64,000 nucleotides of DNA from Pseudomonas sp. P8_241 (GCF_034008315.1 NZ_CP125377.1:5148501-5212500); one strand, 5' to 3'. Positions 48,193-57,746 are shown, counted from the first letter of the stretch. The notes: generated by a model from the sequence alone, not told the origin. Translations and numbers: made by a program.

Positions 48193-49287
48193 TCAGATGT
48201 TGGCGCGCAGTACCGACGTCGGCAACGGCTCACCCTGTTCCACCGTCGCAGCCACTGCGGCGATCATCCCACTCAATTCATACCCCTGAGCCTTGAGCCA
48301 GGCCTGATTGTAATACGTCGTGGCATAGCGCTCGCCGCTGTCACACAGAATCGCCACCATCGACCCCGTCTCCCCTTGCGCTTTCATGTGCTGAGCCGCC
48401 ATCAATGCGCCGATCAGGTTGGTCCCGCTCGACCCGCCGACATGACGCCCCAAGCGCTCCGCCAGGTAATGCATGGCTGCCAGGGACAGCGCATCCGGCA
48501 CCTTGACCATCGCATCGATCACCTTGGGCAGAAACGAGGCTTCCACCCGTGGCCGTCCAATGCCTTCGATCCGTGAACCATGATCAAGACGCAGACTGGC
48601 ATCGCCGGTCTGATAGTAATCGAAGAACACCGAGCGTTCGGCATCGGCACACAAGACGCGGGTGTCGTGCTGGCGATAACGCACGTAGCGGCCCAAGGTC
48701 GCAGTGGTACCGCCGGTGCCAGGGCTGGATATCAGCCAGCTCGGCTCGGGATGCTGCTCGAATCGCATCTGATGGAAAATCGACTCGGCGATGTTGTTGT
48801 TAGCCCGCCAGTCGGTGGCACGCTCGGCATAGGTGAACTGGTCAATGAAATGCCCGTCGTGCTCGCGCGCCAGACGCTCGGACTCGGCGTAGATCTGGGT
48901 CGGGTCGTCTACCAAATGGCTTTGGCCACCGTAGAACGCAATCTGCGCGATTTTCTCTTTCGAGGTGGTGGCAGGCATCACTGCAATGAACGGCAAGCCC
49001 AGCATGCGCGCAAAGTAAGCCTCGGAAATGGCGGTCGAGCCACTTGAAGCCTCGATGACCGGCGCGCCGGGTTTGAGCCAGCCGTTACATAGTGCATACA
49101 GGAACAACGAACGTGCGAGGCGATGCTTGAGGCTGCCCGTGGGGTGGCTGGACTCATCCTTGAAGTACAACTCGATGCCCGGAAAACCCGGCAGCGGCAA
49201 AGGGATCAGGTGGGTGTCGGCGCTGCGTTGGAAATCGGCTTCGATAATCCGGATCGCCTCGCGGGACCACTGTCGGTTGACGCTCAT
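48193..49287 (-). CDS. PLP-dependent cysteine synthase-fold enzyme (Cds1-like)
   Basis: A 364-residue fold-type II PLP enzyme. Lys54 in GSLKHRLA is the Schiff-base lysine; EASSGSTAISEAYFARMLG is the substrate-loop region and SSPGTGGTTATLGRYVR binds the PLP phosphate. Length and sequence are closer to the actinobacterial L-cysteine desulfhydrase Cds1 than to CysK or CysM, so sulphide release from cysteine is plausible, while a synthase role cannot be excluded. Confidence 0.82.
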   Translation of the reverse strand: MSVNRQWSREAIRIIEADFQRSADTHLIPLPLPGFPGIELYFKDESSHPTGSLKHRLARSLFLYALCNGWLKPGAPVIEASSGSTAISEAYFARMLGLPFIAVMPATTSKEKIAQIAFYGGQSHLVDDPTQIYAESERLAREHDGHFIDQFTYAERATDWRANNNIAESIFHQMRFEQHPEPSWLISSPGTGGTTATLGRYVRYRQHDTRVLCADAERSVFFDYYQTGDASLRLDHGSRIEGIGRPRVEASFLPKVIDAMVKVPDALSLAAMHYLAERLGRHVGGSSGTNLIGALMAAQHMKAQGETGSMVAILCDSGERYATTYYNQAWLKAQGYELSGMIAAVAATVEQGEPLPTSVLRANI

Positions 49288-49450
49288 GATGAGGTTCTCG
49301 CTGAATCAGGCAAAAGTCGCCCCTGGTACAGGGCTCAATCAACAAGCTTAGGAAAAATCCGGCATCCGGCACAGATACAGCTGAGGTTCAATACGTCTGG
49401 CAACTGCTAGGCTCAAGCCCGAGCTATTGGTTTGGTCTGTAACGGCATAT

Positions 49451-49499
49451 AACAAAAAAGAATATAACTTTTGTTTTAACAACTAACAGTACTTGTTAG
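49451..49499. promoter_or_regulatory. AT-rich inverted repeats upstream of nhaA
   Basis: AACAAAA (49451) pairs with TTTTGTT (49469), and CTAACA-GTACT-TGTTAG (49483-49499) is a second small inverted repeat. They stand 40-90 bases before nhaA in an unusually AT-rich stretch, as expected for a promoter with regulator sites. No regulator is identified. Confidence 0.45.
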
Positions 49500-49537
49500 G
49501 GTGTAACACCTTTTGAATTCACGGATGGAGAGCGACC

Positions 49538-50740
49538 TTGCCTCTGCGTAGCACTTTCACGCGTTTCTTTCAGTTGGAAGCTGCCAGCGGTCTGTTATTG
49601 ATCGCGGCTGCCGTTCTGGCTCTAGTCATCAACAACTCGCCGCTGTCGTGGCTCTACACCGGGCTGTTGGACACCCCCGTCGTGGCCCAGATCGGCGCCC
49701 TGAAAATCGCCAAACCCGCGCTGCTCTGGATCAACGATGGCCTGATGGCCTTGTTCTTCCTGCTGATCGGCCTGGAAGTCAAACGCGAAGTCCTTGACGG
49801 CCAACTGTCCAGACCGTCGCAGATCGTGTTGCCCGGTGCCGCCGCCATTGGCGGCATGGTGGTGCCGGCGCTGATTTACTGGTTCCTCAACCGGGACAAC
49901 CCATCCGCCCTTAGCGGCTGGGCAATCCCGACGGCCACCGATATCGCCTTTGCCCTCGGCGTGCTGGCACTGCTGGGTAAACGCGTACCGGTATCGCTGA
50001 AGCTGTTCCTGATGACCCTGGCAATCATCGACGACCTCGGTGCAATCATCATCATTGCAATCTTTTACTCCGGCGCGCTTTCGACACTGTCTCTGGCTCT
50101 GGCTGCAACGTGCATCGCAACGCTGATCGGGATGAACCGGCTCGGCGTGGTGAAGCTTGGCCCGTATATGATCGTTGGCTTGATCCTCTGGGTTTGCGTG
50201 CTCAAGAGCGGCGTCCATGCCACGCTGGCCGGCGTCACTTTGGCATTCTGTATTCCTTTGCGCACGAAAAACGCCGAGACGTCCCCCCTACTCACGCTTG
50301 AACATGCACTACACCCATGGGTGGCCTACGGCATTTTGCCGCTGTTTGCGTTTGCCAACGCCGGCCTCTCCCTGAGTGGGGTAACTGTCGAAAGCTTTAC
50401 CCACGACGTGCCGATGGGCATTGCGGTCGGACTGCTGCTGGGCAAGACCGTAGGTGTGTTCGGACTGACCTGGCTCGCGGTAAAAATCGGCATCGCCGCC
50501 CTGCCTCAAGGCGCCAATTGGGGTCAGGTATTGGGTGTGGCGATCCTCTGTGGCATCGGCTTCACCATGAGTCTGTTCGTCGGTTCGCTGGCATTCGAAC
50601 CTGGGGTCAGCGACTACGCCGGGATGGATCGCATGGGGATTCTGACCGGTTCGATACTGGCCGCGCTGATTGGATATGCGGTGACTGCGATGGCGAGTCG
50701 CAAGCCTTTGCTGCACGCGGCTGCGCCTCCAAAGGCTTGA
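49538..50740 (+). CDS. nhaA: Na+/H+ antiporter NhaA
   Basis: A 400-residue antiporter with about 12 helices. The transport aspartates are Asp165-Asp166 in [10 protein letters not shown], with TDIAFALG (Asp135) of the helix IV region also conserved; these match Asp163, Asp164 and Asp133 of E. coli. It expels Na+ in exchange for protons. Translation probably starts at TTG (49538), 6 bases after GGAGAG; no in-frame ATG lies nearby. Confidence 0.92.
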   Translation: MPLRSTFTRFFQLEAASGLLLIAAAVLALVINNSPLSWLYTGLLDTPVVAQIGALKIAKPALLWINDGLMALFFLLIGLEVKREVLDGQLSRPSQIVLPGAAAIGGMVVPALIYWFLNRDNPSALSGWAIPTATDIAFALGVLALLGKRVPVSLKLFLMTLAIIDDLGAIIIIAIFYSGALSTLSLALAATCIATLIGMNRLGVVKLGPYMIVGLILWVCVLKSGVHATLAGVTLAFCIPLRTKNAETSPLLTLEHALHPWVAYGILPLFAFANAGLSLSGVTVESFTHDVPMGIAVGLLLGKTVGVFGLTWLAVKIGIAALPQGANWGQVLGVAILCGIGFTMSLFVGSLAFEPGVSDYAGMDRMGILTGSILAALIGYAVTAMASRKPLLHAAAPPKA

Positions 50741-50932
50741 TCGGAATAACGAGAAATGAGGGAGCAGATAACTCCTTCATTTTCGTCAGACAGGCCATAC
50801 AGCGTTGTCGGATTCGTACTGCGGCCATTTCGGACGCTGCTGGCATCAACCTCCAACTTTCCTCGCTAACTTTGCGTTGCACGCCTTGCTTTACACAGGG
50901 CCTTCAATAGCAAAACAGCGATGGAGAAAGTG

Positions 50933-51142
50933 ATGGTTGCCCATGGCCCGGAACACGCCACCTGGCTCTGCATGGAAACGCTGGCTCTCAATATTCCGAA
51001 TGCTCGTACTTTCGATTTTCCATTCTGGCCGGTTGAATATTTTGGTGACCGGGACAACTCTCGAGAACTGACACCGGAGCAGATAATCGAAACAGCCCTG
51101 AAGAATAGCGATTTGCAGCTTGATGCTGAAAACCTGCCTTAA
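50933..51142 (+). CDS. Small hypothetical protein
   Basis: A 69-residue acidic protein starting MVAHGPEHATWLCMETLAL and containing FPFWPVEYFGDRDNSREL. The ATG at 50933 has GGAG six bases upstream; an ATG at 50921 is the alternative. A terminator follows directly after the stop, which supports a real transcript. Function unknown. Confidence 0.6.
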   Translation: MVAHGPEHATWLCMETLALNIPNARTFDFPFWPVEYFGDRDNSRELTPEQIIETALKNSDLQLDAENLP

Positions 51143-51146
51143 AAAG

Positions 51147-51182
51147 AAAAACCCCGATCAGTCGCCTGATCGGGGTTTTTCT
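51147..51182. terminator. Bidirectional intrinsic terminator
   Basis: AAAAACCCCGATCAG and CTGATCGGGGTTTTT are near-perfect arms around a short loop, between the convergent small gene and the glycine-zipper lipoprotein. Confidence 0.88.
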
Positions 51183-51198
51183 TATGGATTGTTTACGC

Positions 51199-51663
51199 TT
51201 AGTGCGAAACGCGGCTCGTACCGTCAACGGTGGAGATCCGTACACGTTCGCCAACACGGAACACTTCGTTTTCCTGAACCTGTTGCACGTAGGCGCGCAT
51301 GCTGCCGTCGTCCTCGCGCACGGTGATTTCCACACCCTGGGTACGGGTCAGGCCTTCTTCGGCAGCCGAGCCAATCAGGCCACCGGCGACGGCGCCGATG
51401 ACGGCGGCGACGATGCTGCCCTTGCCGCCGCCGATAGAGCTACCTCCAACGCCGCCGACCACTGCGCCCGCAGCGCCGCCGATGGGGGTCTTGGTACCTT
51501 CGATTTTCACCGGACGCAGGGCTTCGATGGTCCCCATGCGAATCGTCTGCACACGACGCGCTTCGTCACGGGAGTAGGAGTCACCGGTCAGGCTCGATTG
51601 GCAACCGGTGAGCAACATCGCCATCGTGGAAAAAGAAGCAACCAGCAGAACAGACTTACGCAT
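51199..51663 (-). CDS. Glycine-zipper outer-membrane lipoprotein (SlyB/PcpY-like)
   Basis: A 154-residue lipoprotein: signal peptide ending LLTGC (Cys21), then a glycine-zipper stretch GGAAGAVVGGVGGSSIGGG and GAVAGGLIGSAAEEG, and a C-terminal domain EITVREDDGSMRAYVQQVQE. SlyB-type proteins contribute to outer-membrane integrity. The start at 51663 is set by the signal peptide. Confidence 0.86.
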   Translation of the reverse strand: MRKSVLLVASFSTMAMLLTGCQSSLTGDSYSRDEARRVQTIRMGTIEALRPVKIEGTKTPIGGAAGAVVGGVGGSSIGGGKGSIVAAVIGAVAGGLIGSAAEEGLTRTQGVEITVREDDGSMRAYVQQVQENEVFRVGERVRISTVDGTSRVSH

Positions 51664-51830
51664 AGCATCAACTCCAAAGGACAGGTATTCATTAAACCCC
51701 GCAGCTTGACGCCTGTCACGGCACGGCACGGATAAAACTGGTTTGATTCAGGCTTCGTTAAGACGCCTGCACGAACTCACCACACAGTAGCGGCAAACCA
51801 AAAAACTGTGCCACTGGCCCAAGGATTCAT

Positions 51831-52067
51831 ATGGACTACTTTATCATTGTCGCCACGACCGTCGCCGGGTTGTACTTCCATGGGTGGTTGTACGTGCGGA
51901 TCAAACGCTGGATGGACCGCGACCTGGCATTGGCGCTGGCGGGCAACGACGAACAGAAAAAAGCCTTCATGCTCGAACAGCTCGCAAACGCTCAGGCGCA
52001 AAAGATAAAGCGCAGAGACCTGCCGAAGTGGCTTGAGGCCGCGGCGGCAGGCTATCCCGATCGGTAG
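51831..52067 (+). CDS. Conserved small membrane protein
   Basis: A 78-residue protein with an N-terminal membrane segment (MDYFIIVATTVAGLYFHGWL) followed by a basic, helical cytoplasmic part (RIKRWMDRDLALALAGNDEQ). An AAGGA box precedes the ATG. It is convergent with pdxH, the stops being five bases apart. Function unknown. Confidence 0.72.
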   Translation: MDYFIIVATTVAGLYFHGWLYVRIKRWMDRDLALALAGNDEQKKAFMLEQLANAQAQKIKRRDLPKWLEAAAAGYPDR

Positions 52068-52072
52068 ACTGC

Positions 52073-52720
52073 CTAGGGTGCCAGACGTTCAAGAATCCAG
52101 CGGGCGGCTTGTTGACGGTAATTGAGGCGATCGTGCAGGCGGCTCGGACGACCCTGCCAGAACTCGATACGCTCGGGTAACAGGCGATATCCACCCCAAT
52201 GCTCCGGGCAATGAGGCTGGCTATCGCTGAAGCGTTGCTCGGTGTCCTTGAGCAGTGTTTCCAACTCGCCACGATCGGCGATGACACGACTTTGCGGGGA
52301 AGCCCAGGCGCCCAGGCGGCTGCCCAGCGGGCGAACCTGATAGTAAGCGTCAGACTCCTGTGGCGTGACCTTCACCACCCGTCCTTCGATGCGCACCTGA
52401 CGCTCCAGGGCTGGCCAGAAAAACGTCATGGCCGCGAATGGATTGGCGGCCAGGTGCTGGCCCTTGGCGCTGTCGTAGTTGGTGAAGAAGGTGAAACCCT
52501 GCTCGTCCAGGCCCTTGAGCAGCAGAATGCGACAGTGCGGTCGACCGTCCGGATCGACCGTGGCCAGGGTCATGGCGTTGGCTTCCACCGGTGCCTGCTC
52601 CGTTTTCACCGCGTCGGCGAACCACTGATGGAACAGCGCAAACGGTTCGCCCGGGGCTTGTGCCTCGGTCAGGCCATCACGGGTGTAGTCACGACGCATA
52701 TCAGCCAGGCCCTGGGTCAT
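52073..52720 (-). CDS. pdxH: Pyridoxamine 5'-phosphate oxidase
   Basis: A 215-residue FMN enzyme oxidising pyridoxine/pyridoxamine 5'-phosphate to [29 protein letters not shown] and [21 protein letters not shown] carry the FMN-binding residues, and the C-terminal [24 protein letters not shown] is the family signature. The family length and start agree. Confidence 0.96.
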   Translation of the reverse strand: MTQGLADMRRDYTRDGLTEAQAPGEPFALFHQWFADAVKTEQAPVEANAMTLATVDPDGRPHCRILLLKGLDEQGFTFFTNYDSAKGQHLAANPFAAMTFFWPALERQVRIEGRVVKVTPQESDAYYQVRPLGSRLGAWASPQSRVIADRGELETLLKDTEQRFSDSQPHCPEHWGGYRLLPERIEFWQGRPSRLHDRLNYRQQAARWILERLAP

Positions 52721-52744
52721 GGCGCATTCCTTTTGGTTAACGAA

Positions 52745-53845
52745 TCACTTCTTTGCAGTATCGGTGGCGGCGACCTTCTTGTCAGCAGTGGAGGCTTTGG
52801 CTGGCGTGGTCTTTTTCGCCGGGGTCGCGGTTTTGGCAGGGGCTTTCTTGGCCGGTGCTTTTTTCGCGGGGGCTTTTTTCGCCGCTGGCACGGTCGCTTT
52901 CGAGCTGGCAGGTGCCGCAGTCACAGGTTTGGCGACGGGCTTGACGTCCTGCGCGGCGACCATCGTGAGCGGTTTCGGCGCCGGCATGTTGTATTTGCTC
53001 AGCAACGCAACCATGGTGTTTTGCGGCGTAACCAGCAGCTCCACGCGGCGGTTCAGCGCACGTCCTTCGACGCTGTCGTTGGCAGCGCGCGGCGCATCAC
53101 CACCCATGCCACGCAACATCAGACGATCACGTTGCAGGCCACTGAGACGGAAAATCGCGGCGACAGCCTGAGCACGTTCCTGGCTCAACTTGACGTTGGC
53201 CGGAGCAGCACCGGACGTGTCGCTGTGGCCGAGGACCAGAACGGCAGTCTTTGGATCGACTTCGAGCATTTTGGCGACCCGGGTGAACGGGCCGAGCGTG
53301 ACCGGCAGCAGCATGGCCGGGCGGTCCGGGTTGAACGAGCCTTCGACCGGCGCTATGACTACCAGCACGTTTTCGCGACGTTCGAGTTGCAGGTTGCTGT
53401 CCTTGATCGCTTCGCGCAGACGTGGTTCGTAGTCGTCCAGCCAGGCTTGGGTAATTTTTGGATCAGGCATCGGCACGGCTTTGGCAGTGCTCTGATCGCT
53501 ACCACCGAACGGCCACCACCACTTGCCGCCGGTATCGGCTTCGGTTTTGGCGGCTGCAACGGCAGCAGGCTTAACTTCAGGTTTCACTTGCGGTTTGGCG
53601 GACTTGTCTGCGCTGTCATCGGAACCGAACGGCCAGTACCAAGGGCTGCTGCTATCGGTCTTGGCGACCGGTGCAATGGCTGCCGGTTTCAGCGGAGCTG
53701 GAGCGGGTGCCGACTCTTTCGCCGCGACTTTGTCGGAGGAGCCGAACGACCACCAGCTACCGCCATCGGAATCATTTTGTGGGGTCTGTGCGCAACCGGT
53801 AACAGCGAAGCACAGGGCCAAGGCGAGGGTTTTATTGGATGACAT
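52745..53845 (-). CDS. OmpA-domain lipoprotein with tryptophan repeats and histone-like tail
   Basis: A 366-residue lipoprotein: signal peptide ending AVTGC (Cys18), three Trp-rich repeats (WWSFGSSD at 31, WYWPFGSDD at 69, WWWPFGGSD at 109) in Pro/Ala/Lys linkers, then an OmpA-C peptidoglycan-binding domain (about 155-275; LVLGHSDTSG and ERAQAVAAIF, EGRALNRRVEL). The tail from about 305 is Lys/Ala/Pro repeats (KKAPAKKAPAKK), as in histone H1-like AlgP. It should anchor the outer membrane to peptidoglycan; the role of the tail is unknown. Confidence 0.87.
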   Translation of the reverse strand: MSSNKTLALALCFAVTGCAQTPQNDSDGGSWWSFGSSDKVAAKESAPAPAPLKPAAIAPVAKTDSSSPWYWPFGSDDSADKSAKPQVKPEVKPAAVAAAKTEADTGGKWWWPFGGSDQSTAKAVPMPDPKITQAWLDDYEPRLREAIKDSNLQLERRENVLVVIAPVEGSFNPDRPAMLLPVTLGPFTRVAKMLEVDPKTAVLVLGHSDTSGAAPANVKLSQERAQAVAAIFRLSGLQRDRLMLRGMGGDAPRAANDSVEGRALNRRVELLVTPQNTMVALLSKYNMPAPKPLTMVAAQDVKPVAKPVTAAPASSKATVPAAKKAPAKKAPAKKAPAKTATPAKKTTPAKASTADKKVAATDTAKK

Positions 53846-53956
53846 TGGATATCCACAAAAATGAAGTCAAAAAATCAGGCCACATCGGCCGTATAAACAG
53901 ACGCTTTGAAACTGAAAAGGCGTTCGGGTTCCGGCCCTGGGACCCTTGAGCCCGTT

Positions 53957-55102
53957 TTACAGACAGGTGGCCAGTACCCGCACCAGCTTCTGCGCACGCG
54001 GGTCCATCAAGACGTAGGGCCCCAGAGTATTTGTCACAAAACCGAAGGCTACGTCATGCTCCGGGTCGGCAAAACCGATGGAGCCACCGGCACCTGGATG
54101 ACCAAACGCCCGCGGGCCGAGGCCGAATGTTGCGTTAGGCACGTCCGGTTGATCGAGCATGCAACCCAGGCCGAATCGGGTCCGGGTCAATAAAGTCTTG
54201 TCTTCGCCCAGGCTATGTTCGCGGGTCAGCTCGTCGAGCATCTCGCTTTCCAGCAAGCGGCCGTCGAGCAACCCGGCGTAGAAGCCGGCCAGGCTTCGGG
54301 CATTGCCGTGGCCATTGGCGGCCGGTTGCTGCATGCGCCGCCATTCCGGTTTGTTGGTGCTGGTCATGATCGACGGCGGATTGGTGAAGGCTCGGGTGGT
54401 CATGGCGGTTGGCTCACGCATGGTCACTTGCAACAGGCGCTGGGCTGCGGTGTCGCCGACGTTGCCCTTGCCGCGAGCGATGTGCGCCACGCGATGGAAT
54501 TCTTCGTCAGCCAGACCGACGTGAAAATCCAGCCCCAATGGCTTGGCAACCCTGGCCACGATGGACTCGCCCGGCCCACGACCGTCAGCGCGTCGCAGCA
54601 ACTCGCCGATCAGCCAGCCGTAAGTGATCGCCGCATAACCGTGACCTTCTCCCGGCGTCCACCACGGTGCTTCGGCGGCCAGCGCGTCAACCATGGTTTG
54701 CCAGTCGTAAAGGGCCTCAGGAGCCAGCAACTCGCGCAGCGCGGGCAGTCCGGCCTGATGGCAAAGCAGGTGGCGCAGGGTGACGGATTCTTTACCGGCA
54801 GCGGCGAATTCCGGCCAGTACCGAGCTACCGGAGCATCCAGTTGCAGCTTGCCTTCGGCCACCAATTGCAGCGCGGTAACGGCGGTGAAGGTTTTGGTGC
54901 AGGAGAACAGGTTGGCGATGGTATCGCTGTGCCAGGCTTCGGCACCGTCCTTGTCCGCCGTGCCGGACCAAAGATCGAGAACGGTTTCGCCACCGACCTG
55001 AATGCACAACGCCGCGCCACGTTCCTGAGGATCGTCGAACAGTGCCGCGAACGCCTCACGCACTGGCTCGAACTTAAGCTCGTAATGACCCTGAATCTGC
55101 AC
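53957..55102 (-). CDS. Serine hydrolase, beta-lactamase (class C)/EstB family
   Basis: A 381-residue enzyme of the penicillin-binding fold. The SxxK motif is Ser67-Cys-Thr-Lys70 in LFSCTKTFTA, followed by LLCHQAGLP and a tyrosine motif near HGYAAITYGW; the HPGAGGS region serves as the third motif. No signal peptide is seen, so it is probably a cytoplasmic esterase rather than a beta-lactamase. GTG at 55102 with GGGAG six bases before it is preferred over TTG at 55108. Confidence 0.82.
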   Translation of the reverse strand: MQIQGHYELKFEPVREAFAALFDDPQERGAALCIQVGGETVLDLWSGTADKDGAEAWHSDTIANLFSCTKTFTAVTALQLVAEGKLQLDAPVARYWPEFAAAGKESVTLRHLLCHQAGLPALRELLAPEALYDWQTMVDALAAEAPWWTPGEGHGYAAITYGWLIGELLRRADGRGPGESIVARVAKPLGLDFHVGLADEEFHRVAHIARGKGNVGDTAAQRLLQVTMREPTAMTTRAFTNPPSIMTSTNKPEWRRMQQPAANGHGNARSLAGFYAGLLDGRLLESEMLDELTREHSLGEDKTLLTRTRFGLGCMLDQPDVPNATFGLGPRAFGHPGAGGSIGFADPEHDVAFGFVTNTLGPYVLMDPRAQKLVRVLATCL

Positions 55103-55210
55103 CCGCAACTCCCCCGGATTAACGCTCTACAAAGTGGCGGGCATTGTTCCAGCCCTTGAGGGTTTTGGGAACAGGGTTGGGCCGGGCGGTCAATTGATGA
55201 TCAAGATCGA

Positions 55211-55256
55211 AAGATCGCAGCCTGCGACAGCTTCTACAGGTGCCACAGGCTGCAAA
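55211..55256. repeat. Degenerate REP-like repeat
   Basis: AAGATCGCAGCCTGCGACAG begins a copy of the GATCGCAGCC type, but the inverse arm (GCCACAGGCTGCAAAA) has decayed. Confidence 0.6.
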
Positions 55257-55262
55257 ACGGGT

Positions 55263-57746
55263 TTAATGGCCTTTGCCAGAATGACCGCCCGCGCCCTTGC
55301 CCGGCCCTTTCCCGGCGTCGGCCTTGCGGCCCCCTTCGGCATCGTGGCTCGCTTTGTCAGCCTCGGCTGCAGCTTTTTCGGCTTCTTTACCCATTTGATC
55401 GACCGCCGCCAGATTGCTCTTGCGCACGCTGTCGACGAAGCCCTGGAACGGCAGATCGGTAATCCCGACCAGACCGAAGTGGCCGTTTTCACCATCGAGC
55501 AGGCGGCCGGTTACCGGTTGGTCGAGGTACTGGAACCAATGCACACCGACAATCGACGGCTCGCTCATCGCCTGTTTGAGGAAATTCGCGTAGGCCGGCC
55601 CCCGGTCGTCTTCTTTGGCCAATGGTGTGACACCCCCCCAGAACGGTCCACGATCAGCCGAGCCGAAATTGAACTCGGTAATCAGCACCGGCTTGTCGAG
55701 GTTGCGCAGTTTGGCAAAGTCGTAACCATCCTGAGGTTGCAGCGTGTACATGTTGAAACTCAACACGTCGCAGTACTGGGCGCAGGACTCCACCGCTTCC
55801 GGCGTACTGATGGCGAAACGGCCACCGAGCAATAACTGATTCGGTGCGTGCCACTCGAGCGAGTCGGAGATCGTCTTGAAGTAAGTGTCGGCGAAGATTT
55901 TCTGGAAATATCTGAAGTCAGCTTCGATTTCCGGGTGTGCGGCGTCAGGCAATGGTGGCACGAAACCCGGGTCTTCCATCAACTCCCACGCGGGCAGATC
56001 AATGCCCCAGGCTTTCGACAGACCTGCCTGATTGCGGTACTTGTCACGCAACTGCTTGAGAAACGCGCGTTTGGCCGGCACGTCGGTGGTCATTTTCAAG
56101 GTGCCGTAGGCCAAGGCATAACGATCTTTCGGATCATCGCCAGGCCCGGCCCAGGCCAGTTCATTGTCGGCGTAGTAGCCGATCAGCCATGGATCATCAC
56201 GATGATCGCGGGTGGCGATGGCCACTGCACGCTCGGTGGCCATGGCGAAGCGCGGGTCGAAGGGATCGGGCATGCCGCCCCACCAATCACTGCCCGTGCT
56301 GATACTGGCGTAATCGCCGACGATCGCTAACGGCAAGGTGTACGGTACACGGTCGGCGTTACCCAGCACTGGTGCACTCCAGTTGCCGATTGTGTTGAAG
56401 CCCCAGGCTTGCAGACGATCGAGGGTATGGTTGGCCCAGCGTTGCTCGTCAAAAACCGCCTTGCAAGGCTCCACAGCCTCGGGGGCTGGCGCTTTCGCTT
56501 CAACCCGGGCAGCTTCTGCGACACCGGACTCAGGACTCGGCGGCACAACCGTTCGTTCAACGGCTTTCTCTGCCGCGGCCTCAACCGCATCGGCCTTGGC
56601 GGCAGCGGCAACGCCGGCCTTGGTGTCACTGCCTAGCGCGCACGGATCACCGTACAGACGCTGCAAATTGGCCCCGTAAAAATCGTACCAGCGACCGGCG
56701 TTGTAGCCACGACCCTGATCGGCACCGTTGCCGCCACGGTTGTCGCCTTCGCCGTAATGACCGACCAAAACATCGTCCGGCTTGGGCAGGGATTCGAACA
56801 TCCACTCGCGACCGGCCACGTAAGTCTGGTTGACGTCCGCAGTGACCGTGTTGACGCCCAGCGAATAGAATGGATGACCCTGCGGCGTCACCAGGTACCA
56901 GCGACCATCGCGCTTCTCGGTGCGGAAAAAACCGCTGGCCTTGAACGATGGGCCTTTGTTCAAGCCGCCGAATTTGTCCAGTGACGACTTCTCCCGCTCG
57001 GCCAGCCAGGTTTTCAGTTGTTGCTGCTCCTTGACCGCGGCGCCTTTGAGCTGATCGTCACTGCTGATTTTCTCTGGCCACTTGGCCCGTGTCGATTGAC
57101 CGTAGGCATCGACCAATCCGCCATATACGGTTTGGGTCACCGCTTCACCGTCCTGCACACCAAAGCGCTCCAGCAGAATGCTTTGCGCGACGTTCGGCTG
57201 ATCCATCGACACGCTCACCGACACCACTTGGCCACGGTCCAGTTCACCTGCGCTGCTGGCCAGCAACACTCGCTGGCCATCAACTGTCATCGGCATCGGT
57301 GGCCCGGCTTTCATGCCCAGGCTCAAGGGTGAAGTCGCTTGTAACGGCACCAACAGGGTTTGCGCAGGGCCGGCCGGCAGGTCGACGCGGCTGACCAGCG
57401 TCTTGCCATCGTTGCTCTGGATCGTGACGTACAGAGTCAGCGCCCAGTCCATCGCACTCTGGATCCGCAGGCTCATGAACCCCGATTGTGACCAGTCCCA
57501 TGCACCGGTTTGCGGACTCAGGCGCAAGGTTGGCCGGGCCACCGGATTGAACGTTACCCGGCGCAGCACTTCGCCCTCGGGGGTTTGCTCGGCGTTGGAT
57601 TGCGGCAAGCTGGCGTCCTGAGTCGCCACCTGAACCACGTCGGCGGGGCGTACAAAGTTGAACAGCGTCTGCTGTCCAGCGGGAGCGGCCAGCAAGGGTG
57701 TTGCGAACAACAGGGCGAAAACGGCAGGCAACGAACGGCGAATCAT
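55263..57746 (-). CDS. Secreted glycoside hydrolase, GH50/beta-agarase-like
   Basis: An 827-residue secreted protein with a signal peptide ending near residue 20 (LLFATPLLA|APA). The N-terminal beta domain (about 25-200) resembles a carbohydrate-binding module, and the (beta/alpha)8 barrel follows. Glu529 in YADNELAW fits the acid/base and Glu691 in LITEFNFG the nucleophile of clan GH-A. It resembles proteins annotated 'beta-agarase' in pseudomonads, but a plant or algal galactan is only a guess. Residues 370-428 are an Ala/Val/Glu-rich insertion between two cysteines (369, 428), and residues 778-827 a Gly/Lys/His-rich tail. The start at 57746 is set by the signal peptide. Confidence 0.8.
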   Translation of the reverse strand: MIRRSLPAVFALLFATPLLAAPAGQQTLFNFVRPADVVQVATQDASLPQSNAEQTPEGEVLRRVTFNPVARPTLRLSPQTGAWDWSQSGFMSLRIQSAMDWALTLYVTIQSNDGKTLVSRVDLPAGPAQTLLVPLQATSPLSLGMKAGPPMPMTVDGQRVLLASSAGELDRGQVVSVSVSMDQPNVAQSILLERFGVQDGEAVTQTVYGGLVDAYGQSTRAKWPEKISSDDQLKGAAVKEQQQLKTWLAEREKSSLDKFGGLNKGPSFKASGFFRTEKRDGRWYLVTPQGHPFYSLGVNTVTADVNQTYVAGREWMFESLPKPDDVLVGHYGEGDNRGGNGADQGRGYNAGRWYDFYGANLQRLYGDPCALGSDTKAGVAAAAKADAVEAAAEKAVERTVVPPSPESGVAEAARVEAKAPAPEAVEPCKAVFDEQRWANHTLDRLQAWGFNTIGNWSAPVLGNADRVPYTLPLAIVGDYASISTGSDWWGGMPDPFDPRFAMATERAVAIATRDHRDDPWLIGYYADNELAWAGPGDDPKDRYALAYGTLKMTTDVPAKRAFLKQLRDKYRNQAGLSKAWGIDLPAWELMEDPGFVPPLPDAAHPEIEADFRYFQKIFADTYFKTISDSLEWHAPNQLLLGGRFAISTPEAVESCAQYCDVLSFNMYTLQPQDGYDFAKLRNLDKPVLITEFNFGSADRGPFWGGVTPLAKEDDRGPAYANFLKQAMSEPSIVGVHWFQYLDQPVTGRLLDGENGHFGLVGITDLPFQGFVDSVRKSNLAAVDQMGKEAEKAAAEADKASHDAEGGRKADAGKGPGKGAGGHSGKGH

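Noticed and set aside
52199..53842. 547-codon open frame on the plus strand over pdxH and the OmpA lipoprotein
   Set aside because: Both minus-strand genes are well supported; the frame runs through both and the gap between them.
53957..55102. Beta-lactamase (antibiotic resistance)
   Set aside because: The SxxK motif is shared, but there is no signal peptide and the sequence fits EstB-type esterases better.
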